From the NCBI GenBank assembly GCA_964485395.1, contig CAZAJF010000009.1, positions 1 to 64,000 of the forward strand: 64,000 nucleotides of DNA, read 5' to 3'. Each line of letters begins with the position of its first letter. The first letter of the stretch is position 1. Below, piece by piece: positions 41,548 to 50,397 of this stretch. A program made the translations under genes and the position numbers. The DNA is from JANNSO01 sp964485395 (GTDB taxonomy: Bacteria; Spirochaetota; Spirochaetia; Treponematales; UBA12059). The notes below the pieces were generated by a model that saw nothing but the letters and a program-made list of their open reading frames with translations, had not been told where the DNA came from and made no database searches.

Positions 41548-41582
41548 AAAAAAAAGGCACGCTTATGCAGCATGCCTTTTTT
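41548..41582 (-). terminator. terminator after the small lipoprotein gene
   Basis: AAAAAGGCACGC (41551-41562), loop TTATGCA, GCATGCCTTTTT (41570-41581), one mismatch. On the minus strand the stem is followed by a T-run. Confidence 0.8.
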
Positions 41583-41602
41583 CAGGTTAAAGCAACGGAA
41601 CG

Positions 41603-41935
41603 TCAGGGAATTCTTTTATATTTGGTCGAAACACCGGACATCGTCAAAGTGAGCGAGTTGCTGTCCGGGGTAAGCGCGTAGGTCATGGGTGTTTTTACCA
41701 GCGACAAACCGCTTACCCAATATTTTCCGGAGCCTTTGGATGCTTCGTATTCATAGTTAAAGCTTACCATCAGGACTTTCATGCTCATTGTGTCTGCGGT
41801 AAACGTAAGCGAAACCGTGGTATTGTCGGCGATGTCCAGAGCCCAATTACCGATCAGGCCGGTATCGTTGCTGGCGCAGCCGGCTAAAAGCGAAACAAGA
41901 GACAAAGCCAGGATGAGGGGTAGAAACTTTTTCAT
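41603..41935 (-). CDS. small lipoprotein, lipocalin-like
   Basis: 110 residues from the ATG at 41935 (AGGAG upstream). The signal peptide ends at LLAGC near residue 19. The mature part is short alternating strands (LIGNWALDIADNTTVSLTFT, KVLMVSFNYEYEA, YALTPDSNSLTLTMSG), a pattern of small lipocalin-like domains seen in spirochaete and Bacteroidetes lipoproteins. It resembles the C-terminal domain of the larger lipoprotein at 38293-39609 in style only. Function unknown. Confidence 0.7.
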   Translation of the reverse strand: MKKFLPLILALSLVSLLAGCASNDTGLIGNWALDIADNTTVSLTFTADTMSMKVLMVSFNYEYEASKGSGKYWVSGLSLVKTPMTYALTPDSNSLTLTMSGVSTKYKRIP

Positions 41936-42061
41936 GAATGCTCCTTGAGTTTTATTTACCTTGAAAAAGGCACTGCACGAGTGTAGCGAATTCGTAGCTA
42001 ATGTCAAGCGTTCCCGAAACTGGGGAGTCAAAGATTTTAGTTTATGAAATTAGCCTGAGCT

Positions 42062-42688
42062 TCAGCTTTTTTTCGCGTCTCCCAGAATCGTGTTGATAAA
42101 GCTCACGAGCACGTGCAGCGCGTTTTCGTTGGCCCCGCCTTCGGGTATGATTATATCCGCGTAGCGTTTCGTGGGCTCGATGAACTGGAAGTGTCCGGGG
42201 CGCACGACGGTCAAGTACTGGTCTATTACCGAATCTATTGTGCGGCCGCGTTCCTTGATGTCGCGCGTGAGGCGGCGTATGAAGCGGATGTCGTCGGGTG
42301 TGTCCACGAATATCTTCAGGTCGATGAGGTCGCGCACGGCCTGGTTGGTAAAGATCATGATTCCTTCGAAAATGATGAGTTTCTTGGGCTCCACGTGGAT
42401 TACTTCGGCAGCGCGGCGGTGATGCACAAAGTCGTAGGTAGGCATGTCTATGGGTTTCAGTTTTTTGAGATTATGCAGGTGCCTGTGCAGAAGGTCGTTG
42501 TCGAAGGCATCGGGATGGTCGAAGTTGAAAGCGGTAATGTTCTCGTTGGAGAGGTATTCGGCGGACTTGTAGTAATTGTCCTGCGGCATGAACACGAAAT
42601 CCGAGACGAGTTCCGATATCTTGCGTACGATGGTGGTCTTGCCCGAGCCCGATCCGCCGCAGATGCCAATGATGCGTGCTTCATTCAT
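42062..42688 (-). CDS. udk: uridine kinase
   Basis: 208 residues from the ATG at 42688 (M-N-E-A), 12 bases inside a longer frame. The P-loop is GGSGSGKTT at ~residues 11-19, then PQDNYYK, NFDHPDAFD, YDFVHHRR and FEGIMIF. These match the P-loop uridine/cytidine kinase family, which phosphorylates uridine to UMP in pyrimidine salvage in the cytoplasm. It lies 24 bp downstream of the nitroreductase gene on the same strand and may be cotranscribed, without an obvious functional link. Confidence 0.95.
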   Translation of the reverse strand: MNEARIIGICGGSGSGKTTIVRKISELVSDFVFMPQDNYYKSAEYLSNENITAFNFDHPDAFDNDLLHRHLHNLKKLKPIDMPTYDFVHHRRAAEVIHVEPKKLIIFEGIMIFTNQAVRDLIDLKIFVDTPDDIRFIRRLTRDIKERGRTIDSVIDQYLTVVRPGHFQFIEPTKRYADIIIPEGGANENALHVLVSFINTILGDAKKS

Positions 42689-42712
42689 GCGGCTCACCAT
42701 AGCACGGTTGTT

Positions 42713-43267
42713 TCAGCTTGTCACCATGGAATCGGTAAAGACCATGCCGGATGCCGGCTTTCGTTCGCGCGGTGCGCTTTCGGCTTGGACCTGCGCCGGG
42801 CTCATTTTGGGATTGTCGCCTTTTTTGCCCAGTACTACGAGGGTAATCAAAATATGGTCGCTTGGAATGCCGAGGGCTTTTCTGGCTTTTTTTACGTTGA
42901 ATCCGGCGATCGGGTGGGCGACGATGCCCAGCGCCGTGGCTTGGGTCATCATGTTCATGGTGCATAATCCCGCGTCGAACAAGGCATAATCCCGTCCTTC
43001 GTCCAACCGGCAGTCGTCCGATTCCCGTACTGCTACCGCGATGATTGCCGGAGACTGGAGTGCCCAGGCATTGCCTTCCGTCAGCGATTCCTTGAGTGCG
43101 GTCAGCGTGGATCCGGCCGCGGTCACGATTCGCCATGGCTGATTATTGAAGCACGAAGGAGCCAGCAGCCCCGCCGCGACGATGGTTTTTATTTCTTCGG
43201 CCGTCAGGTTTTCCGCGGAAACGGCTCGCGAGGCTCTGCGGTCGGCTATGCATGCCAGTATGTCCAT
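42713..43267 (-). CDS. nitroreductase-family FMN-dependent oxidoreductase
   Basis: 184 residues. The opening ADRRASRAVSAENLTAEEI and the FMN-site segments LLAPSCFNNQPWRIV, DYALFDAGLCTMNMMTQATALG and ALGIPSDHILITLVVLGKKG are typical of short nitroreductases. It is a dimeric flavoprotein that would use NAD(P)H to reduce nitro-aromatics, quinones or other electrophiles. Positioned 24 bp upstream of udk. The substrate is unassigned. Confidence 0.9.
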   Translation of the reverse strand: MDILACIADRRASRAVSAENLTAEEIKTIVAAGLLAPSCFNNQPWRIVTAAGSTLTALKESLTEGNAWALQSPAIIAVAVRESDDCRLDEGRDYALFDAGLCTMNMMTQATALGIVAHPIAGFNVKKARKALGIPSDHILITLVVLGKKGDNPKMSPAQVQAESAPRERKPASGMVFTDSMVTS

Positions 43268-43400
43268 ATATATCCCTCTTCATTATAAAATCGACCTTGC
43301 ATACCGGAAATGCAACTGTTTTACGAGGAAATTTGCGCAACCCGTGTTATAGTAATAAAATATCCGGCCGCCGGGCGGCCAGTAAAAATTTGGAGGTTTT

Positions 43401-44216
43401 ATGAGAAAGTCCTTGTCCTTGTTCGCGCTGGCGGCGATGATCGCGTTGCTGTGCGTTTCCTGCTTCTCGATTCCCGGGCTCGGCGATTTCAATCCGCTCG
43501 CCAAGGTTGAGGCCCGCGCCAACGCGGAGGTCGCCTCGGCGGTGGGCCTTACGGGCATGACCCGCAAGATGATGTTCAACGTGCTCTATACGCAGATATT
43601 CTACATGGGCGGATTCGGCGCCGGCTATTACCCGTTGGCCGAAACCCAGGGAACCATCTGGCGCCTGACCAGCGTGGACGCCGACGGCAAGTCCAGCTCG
43701 GTTGAAGCCGAGCGCGCATTGTTAAAAAAACTTCCTAATGGCGATTCCTGGTGGCTGCTTTCGTGGAAGAGCGAGTCTGATGCCTGGGAGTTCGAGGTGT
43801 TGATGGACAAGGACCTCCTGGCCAAAAAAATCCGCTATTTCAACGCCGACGTGAAGCGCGTGGAGGAATCCACCTTCGATTACTCGAGCCAGGCGGCCAA
43901 GTCCGACCCGAAATCCGAGACGGCCCCTCCGGAAGCGGCGGCCGCCAGCGGTCTTGACCTCAAGGAACTGCCCAAGTACGTGAAGGCGAAGGAAACCGTC
44001 AAGACCGGCGCGGGCAGCTATCCCTGCGAACGCATAGAATGGTCCTTCTACGACGAGGAAGAAAAAGCGAAGTACACATACACCTGGTGGGTGGATGCCA
44101 AGACTGCCGGCGGCCTCGTAAAATACGAGTGGACCAAAAGCGGCGCAAAAGACGCCGTAAAGGGCGAGCTCGTATCGCTGAAGAGCGGCTACTCGACCAA
44201 GTTCAAGTCGTTCTGA
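43401..44216 (+). CDS. hypothetical lipoprotein
   Basis: 271 residues with GGAGG before the ATG. A signal peptide with lipobox LLCVSC near residue 21. The mature protein is mixed alpha/beta, with tryptophan-rich strands (IWRLTSVDADGKSSSVEAER, WWLLSWKSESDAWEFEVLMD, YTYTWWVDAK) and a Pro/Ala linker near residues 175-190. No known family was recognised. It is the only plus-strand gene between nitroreductase and leuS and ends at a bidirectional terminator. The location is the outer or inner membrane. Confidence 0.75.
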   Translation: MRKSLSLFALAAMIALLCVSCFSIPGLGDFNPLAKVEARANAEVASAVGLTGMTRKMMFNVLYTQIFYMGGFGAGYYPLAETQGTIWRLTSVDADGKSSSVEAERALLKKLPNGDSWWLLSWKSESDAWEFEVLMDKDLLAKKIRYFNADVKRVEESTFDYSSQAAKSDPKSETAPPEAAAASGLDLKELPKYVKAKETVKTGAGSYPCERIEWSFYDEEEKAKYTYTWWVDAKTAGGLVKYEWTKSGAKDAVKGELVSLKSGYSTKFKSF

Positions 44217-44240
44217 CGGAAAAACGCATAGCCCGAGATA

Positions 44241-44275
44241 AAAAGCCCGGCGCCTAGGCGCCGGGCTTTTTTCTT
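44241..44275. terminator. bidirectional rho-independent terminator
   Basis: AAAAAGCCCGGCGCC, TA, GGCGCCGGGCTTTTTT, a 13-bp GC-rich stem with A- and T-runs at both ends. Serves the plus-strand lipoprotein gene and the minus-strand leuS gene. Confidence 0.92.
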
Positions 44276-44299
44276 AGAAGGGCGGCTCGTTAAAACCGC

Positions 44300-47074
44300 T
44301 TACTTTACGATGATGTTAACCAGCCGGTCGGGAACCGCCACCGTTCGCACGATGGTCTTGCCCGCCGTCAGCTCCATGATCTTCGTATCGGCGAGAGCCA
44401 TCGTTTCGAGACGTTCCTTTGAGGTTCCCGGCGCCACCTGCAATTCGGAACGGTTCTTGTTGTTAATCTGAACCATTATCGTTATCGTGTCGTCCGCGCA
44501 GAGCGATGGATCGAATGAAGGCCATTGCGCGGTAACTACGCTGTCCTTGTGTCCCAGTTCCCGCCACAACTCCTCGGCTATGTGCGGCGCGAAGGGCGAG
44601 AGGATTCGCACGAACGCATCCATGATGGAGTCGTGTCGGAACTCGTCGCGGCCCAGCTCGTTGATGCAGATCATCATCTGGCTTACCGCCGTGTTGAACT
44701 CCAGGCCTTCGATGTCTGCCGTTACCTTGCGGATCGTCTTGTGGAGAATTTTTTGCGACGCGACCGGTGCCTGGCCCTCGGCGCCGCGGGGTTTTTGTAT
44801 GAGCTTCCAGACTTTCTCAAGGAAGCGGTTTACGCCCAGGATTCCCTCGGTCGTCCAAGGCTTGGCGACTTGGATGGGGCCCAGGAACATTTCATACAGG
44901 CGAAGCGTGTCCGCGCCGTATTGCGTGATGATATCATCCGGATTCACGACGTTGTATTTGCTCTTGGACATTTTTTCCACGACCGAGCCGCACAGGTACT
45001 TTCCGTTTTCCAGGATAAAATCGGCATCGGCGTAGTCGGGGCGGCTGGCTTTAAAGGCTTCGGTGTCCAGCACGTCGCTATGCACGATGTTTACGTCCAC
45101 ATGAATGGGCGTTACGTCGTGTCCCTCGATAAGGCCTGCGCTCACGAAGGTGTTGGTGTCTTTTTTACGGTAGACGAAATTGGAGCGACCCTGGATCATG
45201 CCCTGGTTCACCAGTTTCTTGAACGGTTCCTTTTCGCACACGATGCCGAGGTCGTAGAGGAAATGCGTCCAGAATCTACTGTAAATAAGGTGGCCGGTGG
45301 CATGTTCCGAGCCGCCGACATAGAGGTCCACTGATTTCCAGTAGTGGTTTGCCTCGGGCGAAACGAGGGCGCCTGCGTTGTGGGGATCGGTATAGCGCAG
45401 CCAATACGCGCAGGAACCCGCAAAACCCGGCATCGTGGACAATTCCAGCGGATAGCCGTCTTTTGTTTTCCAGTTCTTGGCGCGGCCAAGGGGCGGTTCG
45501 CCCGTGGAGGTGGGCAGGTACGAATCGATTTCAGGCAGCTTGAGCGGGAGCTCCGAATCGGGCAGCGTGCGGGGCATGCCATCGACGTAATAAATGGGGA
45601 ACGGTTCGCCCCAGTAGCGCTGGCGGCCGAAAATCGCGTCGCGAAGGCGGTAATTGACTCGTTTTTTGCCGATGCCGCGCTTTTCGATCAAGGCGAACAG
45701 GCGCTTCGTAGCCTCGATTACATCCAGGCCCGAGTACTCGCCCGAATTGATCATGAGACCGGCCTTTTCGTCGGCGGACGCCTTTTCGTAATCCGCGCCC
45801 GCGATTTCCAGTACGGGAATGATGGGCAGGCCGAATTTGCGCGCAAACGCCCAGTCGCGGCTGTCATGGGCGGGCACCGCCATGATGGCGCCCGTGCCGT
45901 AGCCCGCCAGCACGTAGTCGGCGATCCAGACCGGTATGTCCTTTCCGGTTATCGGATTCACCGCGTAGCTGCCGGTAAACACGCCGCTTACCTGCTTGAC
46001 GTTTGCCATGCGGTCGCGCTCGGTTCGGCTCTTGGTAGCCTCGATATAGTCGGCTACGGCTTTTTTCTGGGCCTCGGAGGTAAGCGTCCTTACGAGGTCG
46101 CTTTCGGGCGCTATCACCATGAAGGTGGCGCCGTAGATCGTGTCGATGCGCGTGGTGAATATTTCTATTTTATCACTTTTGCCCGATACGTCGAAGAGCA
46201 CCTGAGCGCCTTCGCTCCTGCCTATCCAGTTGCGCTGGATATCCTTGAGGGAATCCGACCAGTCCAGCGTTTCGAGGCCGTCCAGCAGGCGTTGCGCGTA
46301 AGGGCTGATGCGCAGGCTCCACTGCATCATCTCCTTCTGGATTACTTTGTGCCCGCCGCGCTCCGAGACGCCGTCCTTGACCTCGTCGTTTGCCAGTACC
46401 GTGCCCAGGTCCGGGCACCAGTTGACCGTCGTGTTTGCCAGATAGGCCAGTCGGTAGTCCAGCAGGATTTTTTCCTGTTCCTTGCGGGTCATCGCCCGCC
46501 AGCCTTCGGGGCTGAAAACGCGATCTTCGCTGTCGCCGCCGCCGGCTGCCGATTTGGCGCCGACGGAGCCGGCTTCCGAGAACGCTGCCTCGAGTTCCGA
46601 GATGGGGCGTGCCCTGGAAACGGCCTTGTCGAACCAATGGTGGAACAGTCGCATGAAGACCCATTGCGTCCATTTATAATAATTGGGGTCGCAAGTTTGA
46701 ACCTCACGGCTCCAGTCGTAGGAAAATCCTATTTTTTCAAGCTGCTCGCGGTAACGCGCGACGTTTTTTTCGGTGGCGACGGCCGGATGCTGGCCGGTCT
46801 GGATGGCGTATTGTTCGGTAGGAAGGCCGAAAGTGTCGTAACCCATGGGGTGCAGCACGTTGAAGCCCTGAAGCCGTTTGTAGCGGCTGAAAATATCGCT
46901 GCCGATGTAACCGAGCGGATGGCCCACGTGGAGCCCCGCGCCCGAAGGGTAGGGGAACATGTCCAGCACGAAAAACTTGGGTTTGTTCGCGTCGATATCA
47001 ACCTTGTAAATCCCCGACTTGCGCCAGGAATCCTGCCATTTATGCTCGATCTCTGTCCAGTTGTACGTTTCCAT
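44300..47074 (-). CDS. leuS: leucyl-tRNA synthetase
   Basis: 924 residues. Class I signatures: PYPSGAGLHVGHP (HIGH equivalent) near residue 40 and EKMSKSKYN (KMSKS) near 700. The CP1 editing domain is present (TRIDTIYGATFMVIAPESD, VPAHDSRDWAFARKFG), followed by anticodon-binding and C-terminal domains. The insert between about residues 150 and 200 (PISELEAAFSEAG, then MTRKEQEKILLDYRLAYL) matches the long segment of Bacteroidetes and spirochaete enzymes, with ~20 extra Gly/Ser/Asp-rich residues. It charges tRNA-Leu. The gene stands alone and is divergent from a diguanylate cyclase gene. Confidence 0.97.
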   Translation of the reverse strand: METYNWTEIEHKWQDSWRKSGIYKVDIDANKPKFFVLDMFPYPSGAGLHVGHPLGYIGSDIFSRYKRLQGFNVLHPMGYDTFGLPTEQYAIQTGQHPAVATEKNVARYREQLEKIGFSYDWSREVQTCDPNYYKWTQWVFMRLFHHWFDKAVSRARPISELEAAFSEAGSVGAKSAAGGGDSEDRVFSPEGWRAMTRKEQEKILLDYRLAYLANTTVNWCPDLGTVLANDEVKDGVSERGGHKVIQKEMMQWSLRISPYAQRLLDGLETLDWSDSLKDIQRNWIGRSEGAQVLFDVSGKSDKIEIFTTRIDTIYGATFMVIAPESDLVRTLTSEAQKKAVADYIEATKSRTERDRMANVKQVSGVFTGSYAVNPITGKDIPVWIADYVLAGYGTGAIMAVPAHDSRDWAFARKFGLPIIPVLEIAGADYEKASADEKAGLMINSGEYSGLDVIEATKRLFALIEKRGIGKKRVNYRLRDAIFGRQRYWGEPFPIYYVDGMPRTLPDSELPLKLPEIDSYLPTSTGEPPLGRAKNWKTKDGYPLELSTMPGFAGSCAYWLRYTDPHNAGALVSPEANHYWKSVDLYVGGSEHATGHLIYSRFWTHFLYDLGIVCEKEPFKKLVNQGMIQGRSNFVYRKKDTNTFVSAGLIEGHDVTPIHVDVNIVHSDVLDTEAFKASRPDYADADFILENGKYLCGSVVEKMSKSKYNVVNPDDIITQYGADTLRLYEMFLGPIQVAKPWTTEGILGVNRFLEKVWKLIQKPRGAEGQAPVASQKILHKTIRKVTADIEGLEFNTAVSQMMICINELGRDEFRHDSIMDAFVRILSPFAPHIAEELWRELGHKDSVVTAQWPSFDPSLCADDTITIMVQINNKNRSELQVAPGTSKERLETMALADTKIMELTAGKTIVRTVAVPDRLVNIIVK

Positions 47075-47468
47075 GGGCCAGAGTATAGCTAAAAACCCCT
47101 CGGTAGCTCAAGACCACGGATTTTGCGTCCCCTCGCGACCGTCGGACTGCCGCGTCATTTACGGCAAGTCCGCCACCGCCGCTTGGGGTCGTCCGTTCCG
47201 GAGCCTTGTCGGGGACAGGAAGTTAATATTTTTTACTTATTTGAGTTTTTAGCCGCCGCCCGCAGCCTCGCAAATTATGCCCGCACCGAAATCCACGGGC
47301 TTATCTTGACAATTCACTCCGATTTAATAAACTTATCCTAATGGGCTGCTCCGGTTTTTTCGAGGAGACAGTAAGTACATTTTTGTTAACTATCTTTGGG
47401 GTCACGGGTTTCGTTCGGCGTACGTGCGCCTAATGCGCTCTTTTTGGCCGCAAGGTCAGGGAAACAAC
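47075..47468. promoter_or_regulatory. leuS / diguanylate cyclase divergent region
   Basis: A plus-strand promoter candidate for the cyclase gene is TTGACA (47306-47311), 16-base spacer, TAAACT (47328-47333). On the minus strand I see no T-box-like specifier/antiterminator structure in front of leuS. The rest is unremarkable sequence with a GGGGACAGG half-copy near 47211. Confidence 0.45.
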
Positions 47469-49157
47469 ATGATGGAAACGGCAGGCAATGGTTGGCCCAA
47501 GGATATTCTTTCCGAAGAAGCCTGGTTTTTTTGCTGTTCCGAGCCGAGGACCGTCCCCGATTACATTTTTTCGGTTCTCAAGAATGCGGTTCGGTCCGGG
47601 GATGCCTTGCGGGAAGCGGCGGCGAGGCTTTTCCTCGCGTACCACGATGATCTCTACGGAGACCCGGACATGTCGTTGGCTCGCGCGGAGCGTGCCCAGG
47701 AGCTTGCCAAAGCGCACGGCAGCCTGATCATCGAAGCCCGGGCTTCCATAGTGGCAGCTTGCTCGCGCTCTTTGTTCCATGACGCGGAAGAGAACCAGTT
47801 GACTTCTTTCATAGCCATCCTTACGGAATTTCGCGATGTCCTGGCCGACCTTGATCTCGCGATCATCTATAATGTCATGGCGGTGAGCGCCAGCTATCTT
47901 TCCGGCCGAAAGCAAGATTCGATGATCTGGGCTTACGAGGCTTTTGGGCATGCGGTATCATCGGGGTGCCTGCGACTTCAAGCCATGGTTCTTGCCAATC
48001 TTGGTTCCATACTGTTGGCGATGGGAAGTTATGTCGAGGCGGAGCGCGTTCTTTTACACGCAGTCAAGCTATCCTCGGAGGCTGCCGCGCCTGATATCGG
48101 CGTGTTGGCCGCTGGAACATTAACTTTCGTTTTGGAGGCTCTGGGAGAGCACGAGCGAGCTTGCGGCGTAACGGAACGATGGTTGGACCTGCATGATGAA
48201 ATGCCTCCCAAATCCGATGCCGTACTGCCAGCGGGCTTGGCTTTTTCGCTGGCTCCTTTGGGAGATGTCGAGCGCGCGTCCAATCTGGTCGATCAGGCTA
48301 CGAACGGAAACGCGAAGAACGCTCGCGAAGATGTTTACAGCCAGGCGTTGGGCGCGGCGCAAATAGCCCATTTTCGCGGATTTATGGCAGAAAAGGATAA
48401 TAATCCCGAAAAAGGTCTTGTTTTCGCCGATGCCGGGCTTGCGATTATCCGGGAATGGCCGGAACCGGAACTTGAAACAAAGCTTCGGGAGCTGGCGGCG
48501 ATGTGCGCAGCCCAGATCGGCGATAAGACACGGGCTTACATAGAGACCAGCAGGCTGCTTCAAAATTGCAGGGACAGGCGGGCGTCGCAGCTTCGATCCC
48601 TAAACTTCACGGTTCCTTCGCGCTATGAGCTTGAGATAGCCCGAAAAGAATGCGACATCGCGCAGGATTTGGCCGTTCACGACCAGCTTACAGGATTGAA
48701 AAACAGACGCTATTTCGAGGAAGCCACGCCGCTGCTCGTCAATCTTACGGAACGGCATCGACAGAATATCTCTCTCTCCATAATAGACCTTGATAATTTC
48801 AAGTCGATCAACGACAGTAAAGGTCACCCTTTTGGAGATTCCATCTTGCGGGCGCTCGCGGACGTCATGCTCGGCACGTTCAGGGACAGCGATATCGTCG
48901 CGCGCTACGGCGGCGAGGAATTCTGCATCGTCATGCCGGATGCGGATCCCGAGGAAGCCGGTGCCCGCATCAAGTTGGCCTTGGAAAAATTCCGGGGCGC
49001 AACGGGATACTCGTTCTCGGCGGGTGTTTCTGGCGGCAAAGCCGGAACTTGCGATTTGCCCGACCTGATTACACTGGCCGATGAAGCGCTTTATAAGGCC
49101 AAAAGAACAGGCCGATCCCGCGTAGAGATTGTCGAATATCCGTTCGGGGAAAGCTAG
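47469..49157 (+). CDS. diguanylate cyclase with TPR-like N-terminal sensor
   Basis: 562 residues from the first of two ATGs at 47469 (AGGGA upstream); an ATG 45 bases earlier has none. The first ~380 residues are helical repeats resembling TPRs (AYEAFGHAVSSGCLRLQAMV, AERVLLHAVKLSSEA). The C-terminal GGDEF domain shows the active site GGEEF at ~510 and the product-inhibition site RDSD exactly five residues before it. It should make cyclic-di-GMP in the cytoplasm and be subject to product feedback. TPR-GGDEF proteins often sense protein partners. Upstream is a promoter candidate in the leuS divergent region. Confidence 0.9.
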   Translation: MMETAGNGWPKDILSEEAWFFCCSEPRTVPDYIFSVLKNAVRSGDALREAAARLFLAYHDDLYGDPDMSLARAERAQELAKAHGSLIIEARASIVAACSRSLFHDAEENQLTSFIAILTEFRDVLADLDLAIIYNVMAVSASYLSGRKQDSMIWAYEAFGHAVSSGCLRLQAMVLANLGSILLAMGSYVEAERVLLHAVKLSSEAAAPDIGVLAAGTLTFVLEALGEHERACGVTERWLDLHDEMPPKSDAVLPAGLAFSLAPLGDVERASNLVDQATNGNAKNAREDVYSQALGAAQIAHFRGFMAEKDNNPEKGLVFADAGLAIIREWPEPELETKLRELAAMCAAQIGDKTRAYIETSRLLQNCRDRRASQLRSLNFTVPSRYELEIARKECDIAQDLAVHDQLTGLKNRRYFEEATPLLVNLTERHRQNISLSIIDLDNFKSINDSKGHPFGDSILRALADVMLGTFRDSDIVARYGGEEFCIVMPDADPEEAGARIKLALEKFRGATGYSFSAGVSGGKAGTCDLPDLITLADEALYKAKRTGRSRVEIVEYPFGES

Positions 49158-49177
49158 GAACCGAAAGCAGGGGAGCA

Positions 49178-50287
49178 ATGCGCACGAGAAACACTGTCTC
49201 TATTTTTCTCCTCGCGGTTTTTTTTGCTCTATGTTCATGCCCGGTGTCGAATAATGGTATTCTTGAAGCCGATCCCGGTGCCACGAAAGAAAATTCCCCC
49301 CGAAACGCCATTATCGTAGTAGTCGATGGAGCGCGCTTTTCCGAGGCTTTCGGCAGCATGCTTGATGCGGATGCCGCGAACGATACGTTTCCAAAACTGT
49401 GGTCCTTAAGGGACCAGGGAACCCTGATCGATACTTTTTTCGTGGGAAATCCCAGTAAGCGAACCGAGACAAACGCCGGTCATGCGACTATCGCTACGGG
49501 AACGTATCAGGATATCCTAAATGACGGCTCGCAATTTCCGACACAGCCAACCTTGTTCGAGTATTTCAGGAAACAGACGGGTGCCACAGCCTCAAGCTGT
49601 TTCGTCATCATGGGCAAACCTAAATTAAAAGTCATTCGGGGTAGTACGGATCCCGAATACGGCGAGTCGTATTATGCGAGCGCAAGCGTCTGGGATACCT
49701 ATGTCGATAACCCGACGGTATGGAATCGCGCCAAGGAAATCCTGACTCAGGAGCATCCGAATCTGGCGATCATCAACTTTCCCCAGACGGACGTAATCGG
49801 GCATGGATATTTTCTTGGAGACGGCAATCCTCAGGATGATGTCAGTTCCGATCCTCTGATTCTCGGCGCTAAAAATCCGGCGGGCTTGGTTTATCTTGCC
49901 TACCAAGACGAGCTGCGGGCTGCCGATGGCATAATCTACGAGCTATGGGGTTTTATTCAAAGCGATGCGGTATATAAAGACACTACGGTTTTGATCGTAA
50001 CCGCGGATCATGGGCGCCATTCTGATTATTGCAGGGATGGACTGGGCGCTTGGTCCATGAAGCATCATAACGGAATGAGTTGCCTGCAGAGCGATGATTC
50101 CGCCGGTGTGGGTACGTGCGAAGGCGTTCAGCATCTGATTTTTTTCGCGATCGGCGCGGGGATCAAGGAGAACGCGGTCTCGATCACTCCTCGTTCACTG
50201 CAGGATATTGCCCCCACGATTGGCCGTTTACTGGGATTTTCAGTCCCAAAAGCGACCGGTGTCGTCATGACCGAGATTTTAAAGTAA
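49178..50287 (+). CDS. alkaline phosphatase superfamily lipoprotein
   Basis: 369 residues. A signal peptide with lipobox FALCSC near residue 20 predicts an envelope lipoprotein. Metal-binding and catalytic elements of the alkaline phosphatase/phosphodiesterase superfamily are visible: IIVVVDGARFSEAF (Asp ligand), NAGHATIATG (Thr/Asn nucleophile region), FPQTDVIGHG (Asp/His ligands) and TADHGRHSDY. It likely cleaves phosphate esters or is a phosphonoacetate/phosphodiesterase-type hydrolase at the cell surface. Located 20 bp downstream of the diguanylate cyclase gene, perhaps cotranscribed. Confidence 0.83.
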   Translation: MRTRNTVSIFLLAVFFALCSCPVSNNGILEADPGATKENSPRNAIIVVVDGARFSEAFGSMLDADAANDTFPKLWSLRDQGTLIDTFFVGNPSKRTETNAGHATIATGTYQDILNDGSQFPTQPTLFEYFRKQTGATASSCFVIMGKPKLKVIRGSTDPEYGESYYASASVWDTYVDNPTVWNRAKEILTQEHPNLAIINFPQTDVIGHGYFLGDGNPQDDVSSDPLILGAKNPAGLVYLAYQDELRAADGIIYELWGFIQSDAVYKDTTVLIVTADHGRHSDYCRDGLGAWSMKHHNGMSCLQSDDSAGVGTCEGVQHLIFFAIGAGIKENAVSITPRSLQDIAPTIGRLLGFSVPKATGVVMTEILK

Positions 50288-50311
50288 ACACGGCGCATGG
50301 GGTGTTTTTGG

Positions 50312-50360
50312 GTAAAAAAAAGCCGCACGCGCCAAGACTGAATCTTGTTACGTGCGGCTT
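50312..50360 (-). terminator. rho-independent terminator of the opp operon
   Basis: AGCCGCACG (50321-50329) with CGTGCGGCT (50351-50359) and an inner CAAGA/TCTTG pair; on the minus strand the stem ends in a T-run (plus A-run 50313-50320). It lies about 40 bp after oppF and opposes the phosphatase gene. Confidence 0.85.
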
Positions 50361-50397
50361 GGTCGGCATCAAGAATTGTTCTTGGTGGCCGGCGGCG

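Noticed and set aside
45344..47092. A 582-codon open frame opposite leuS
   Set aside because: Antisense shadow of LeuRS; high GC at third codon positions opens such frames.
47075..47423. T-box leader upstream of leuS
   Set aside because: No specifier loop, T-box sequence or antiterminator/terminator alternative could be recognised.
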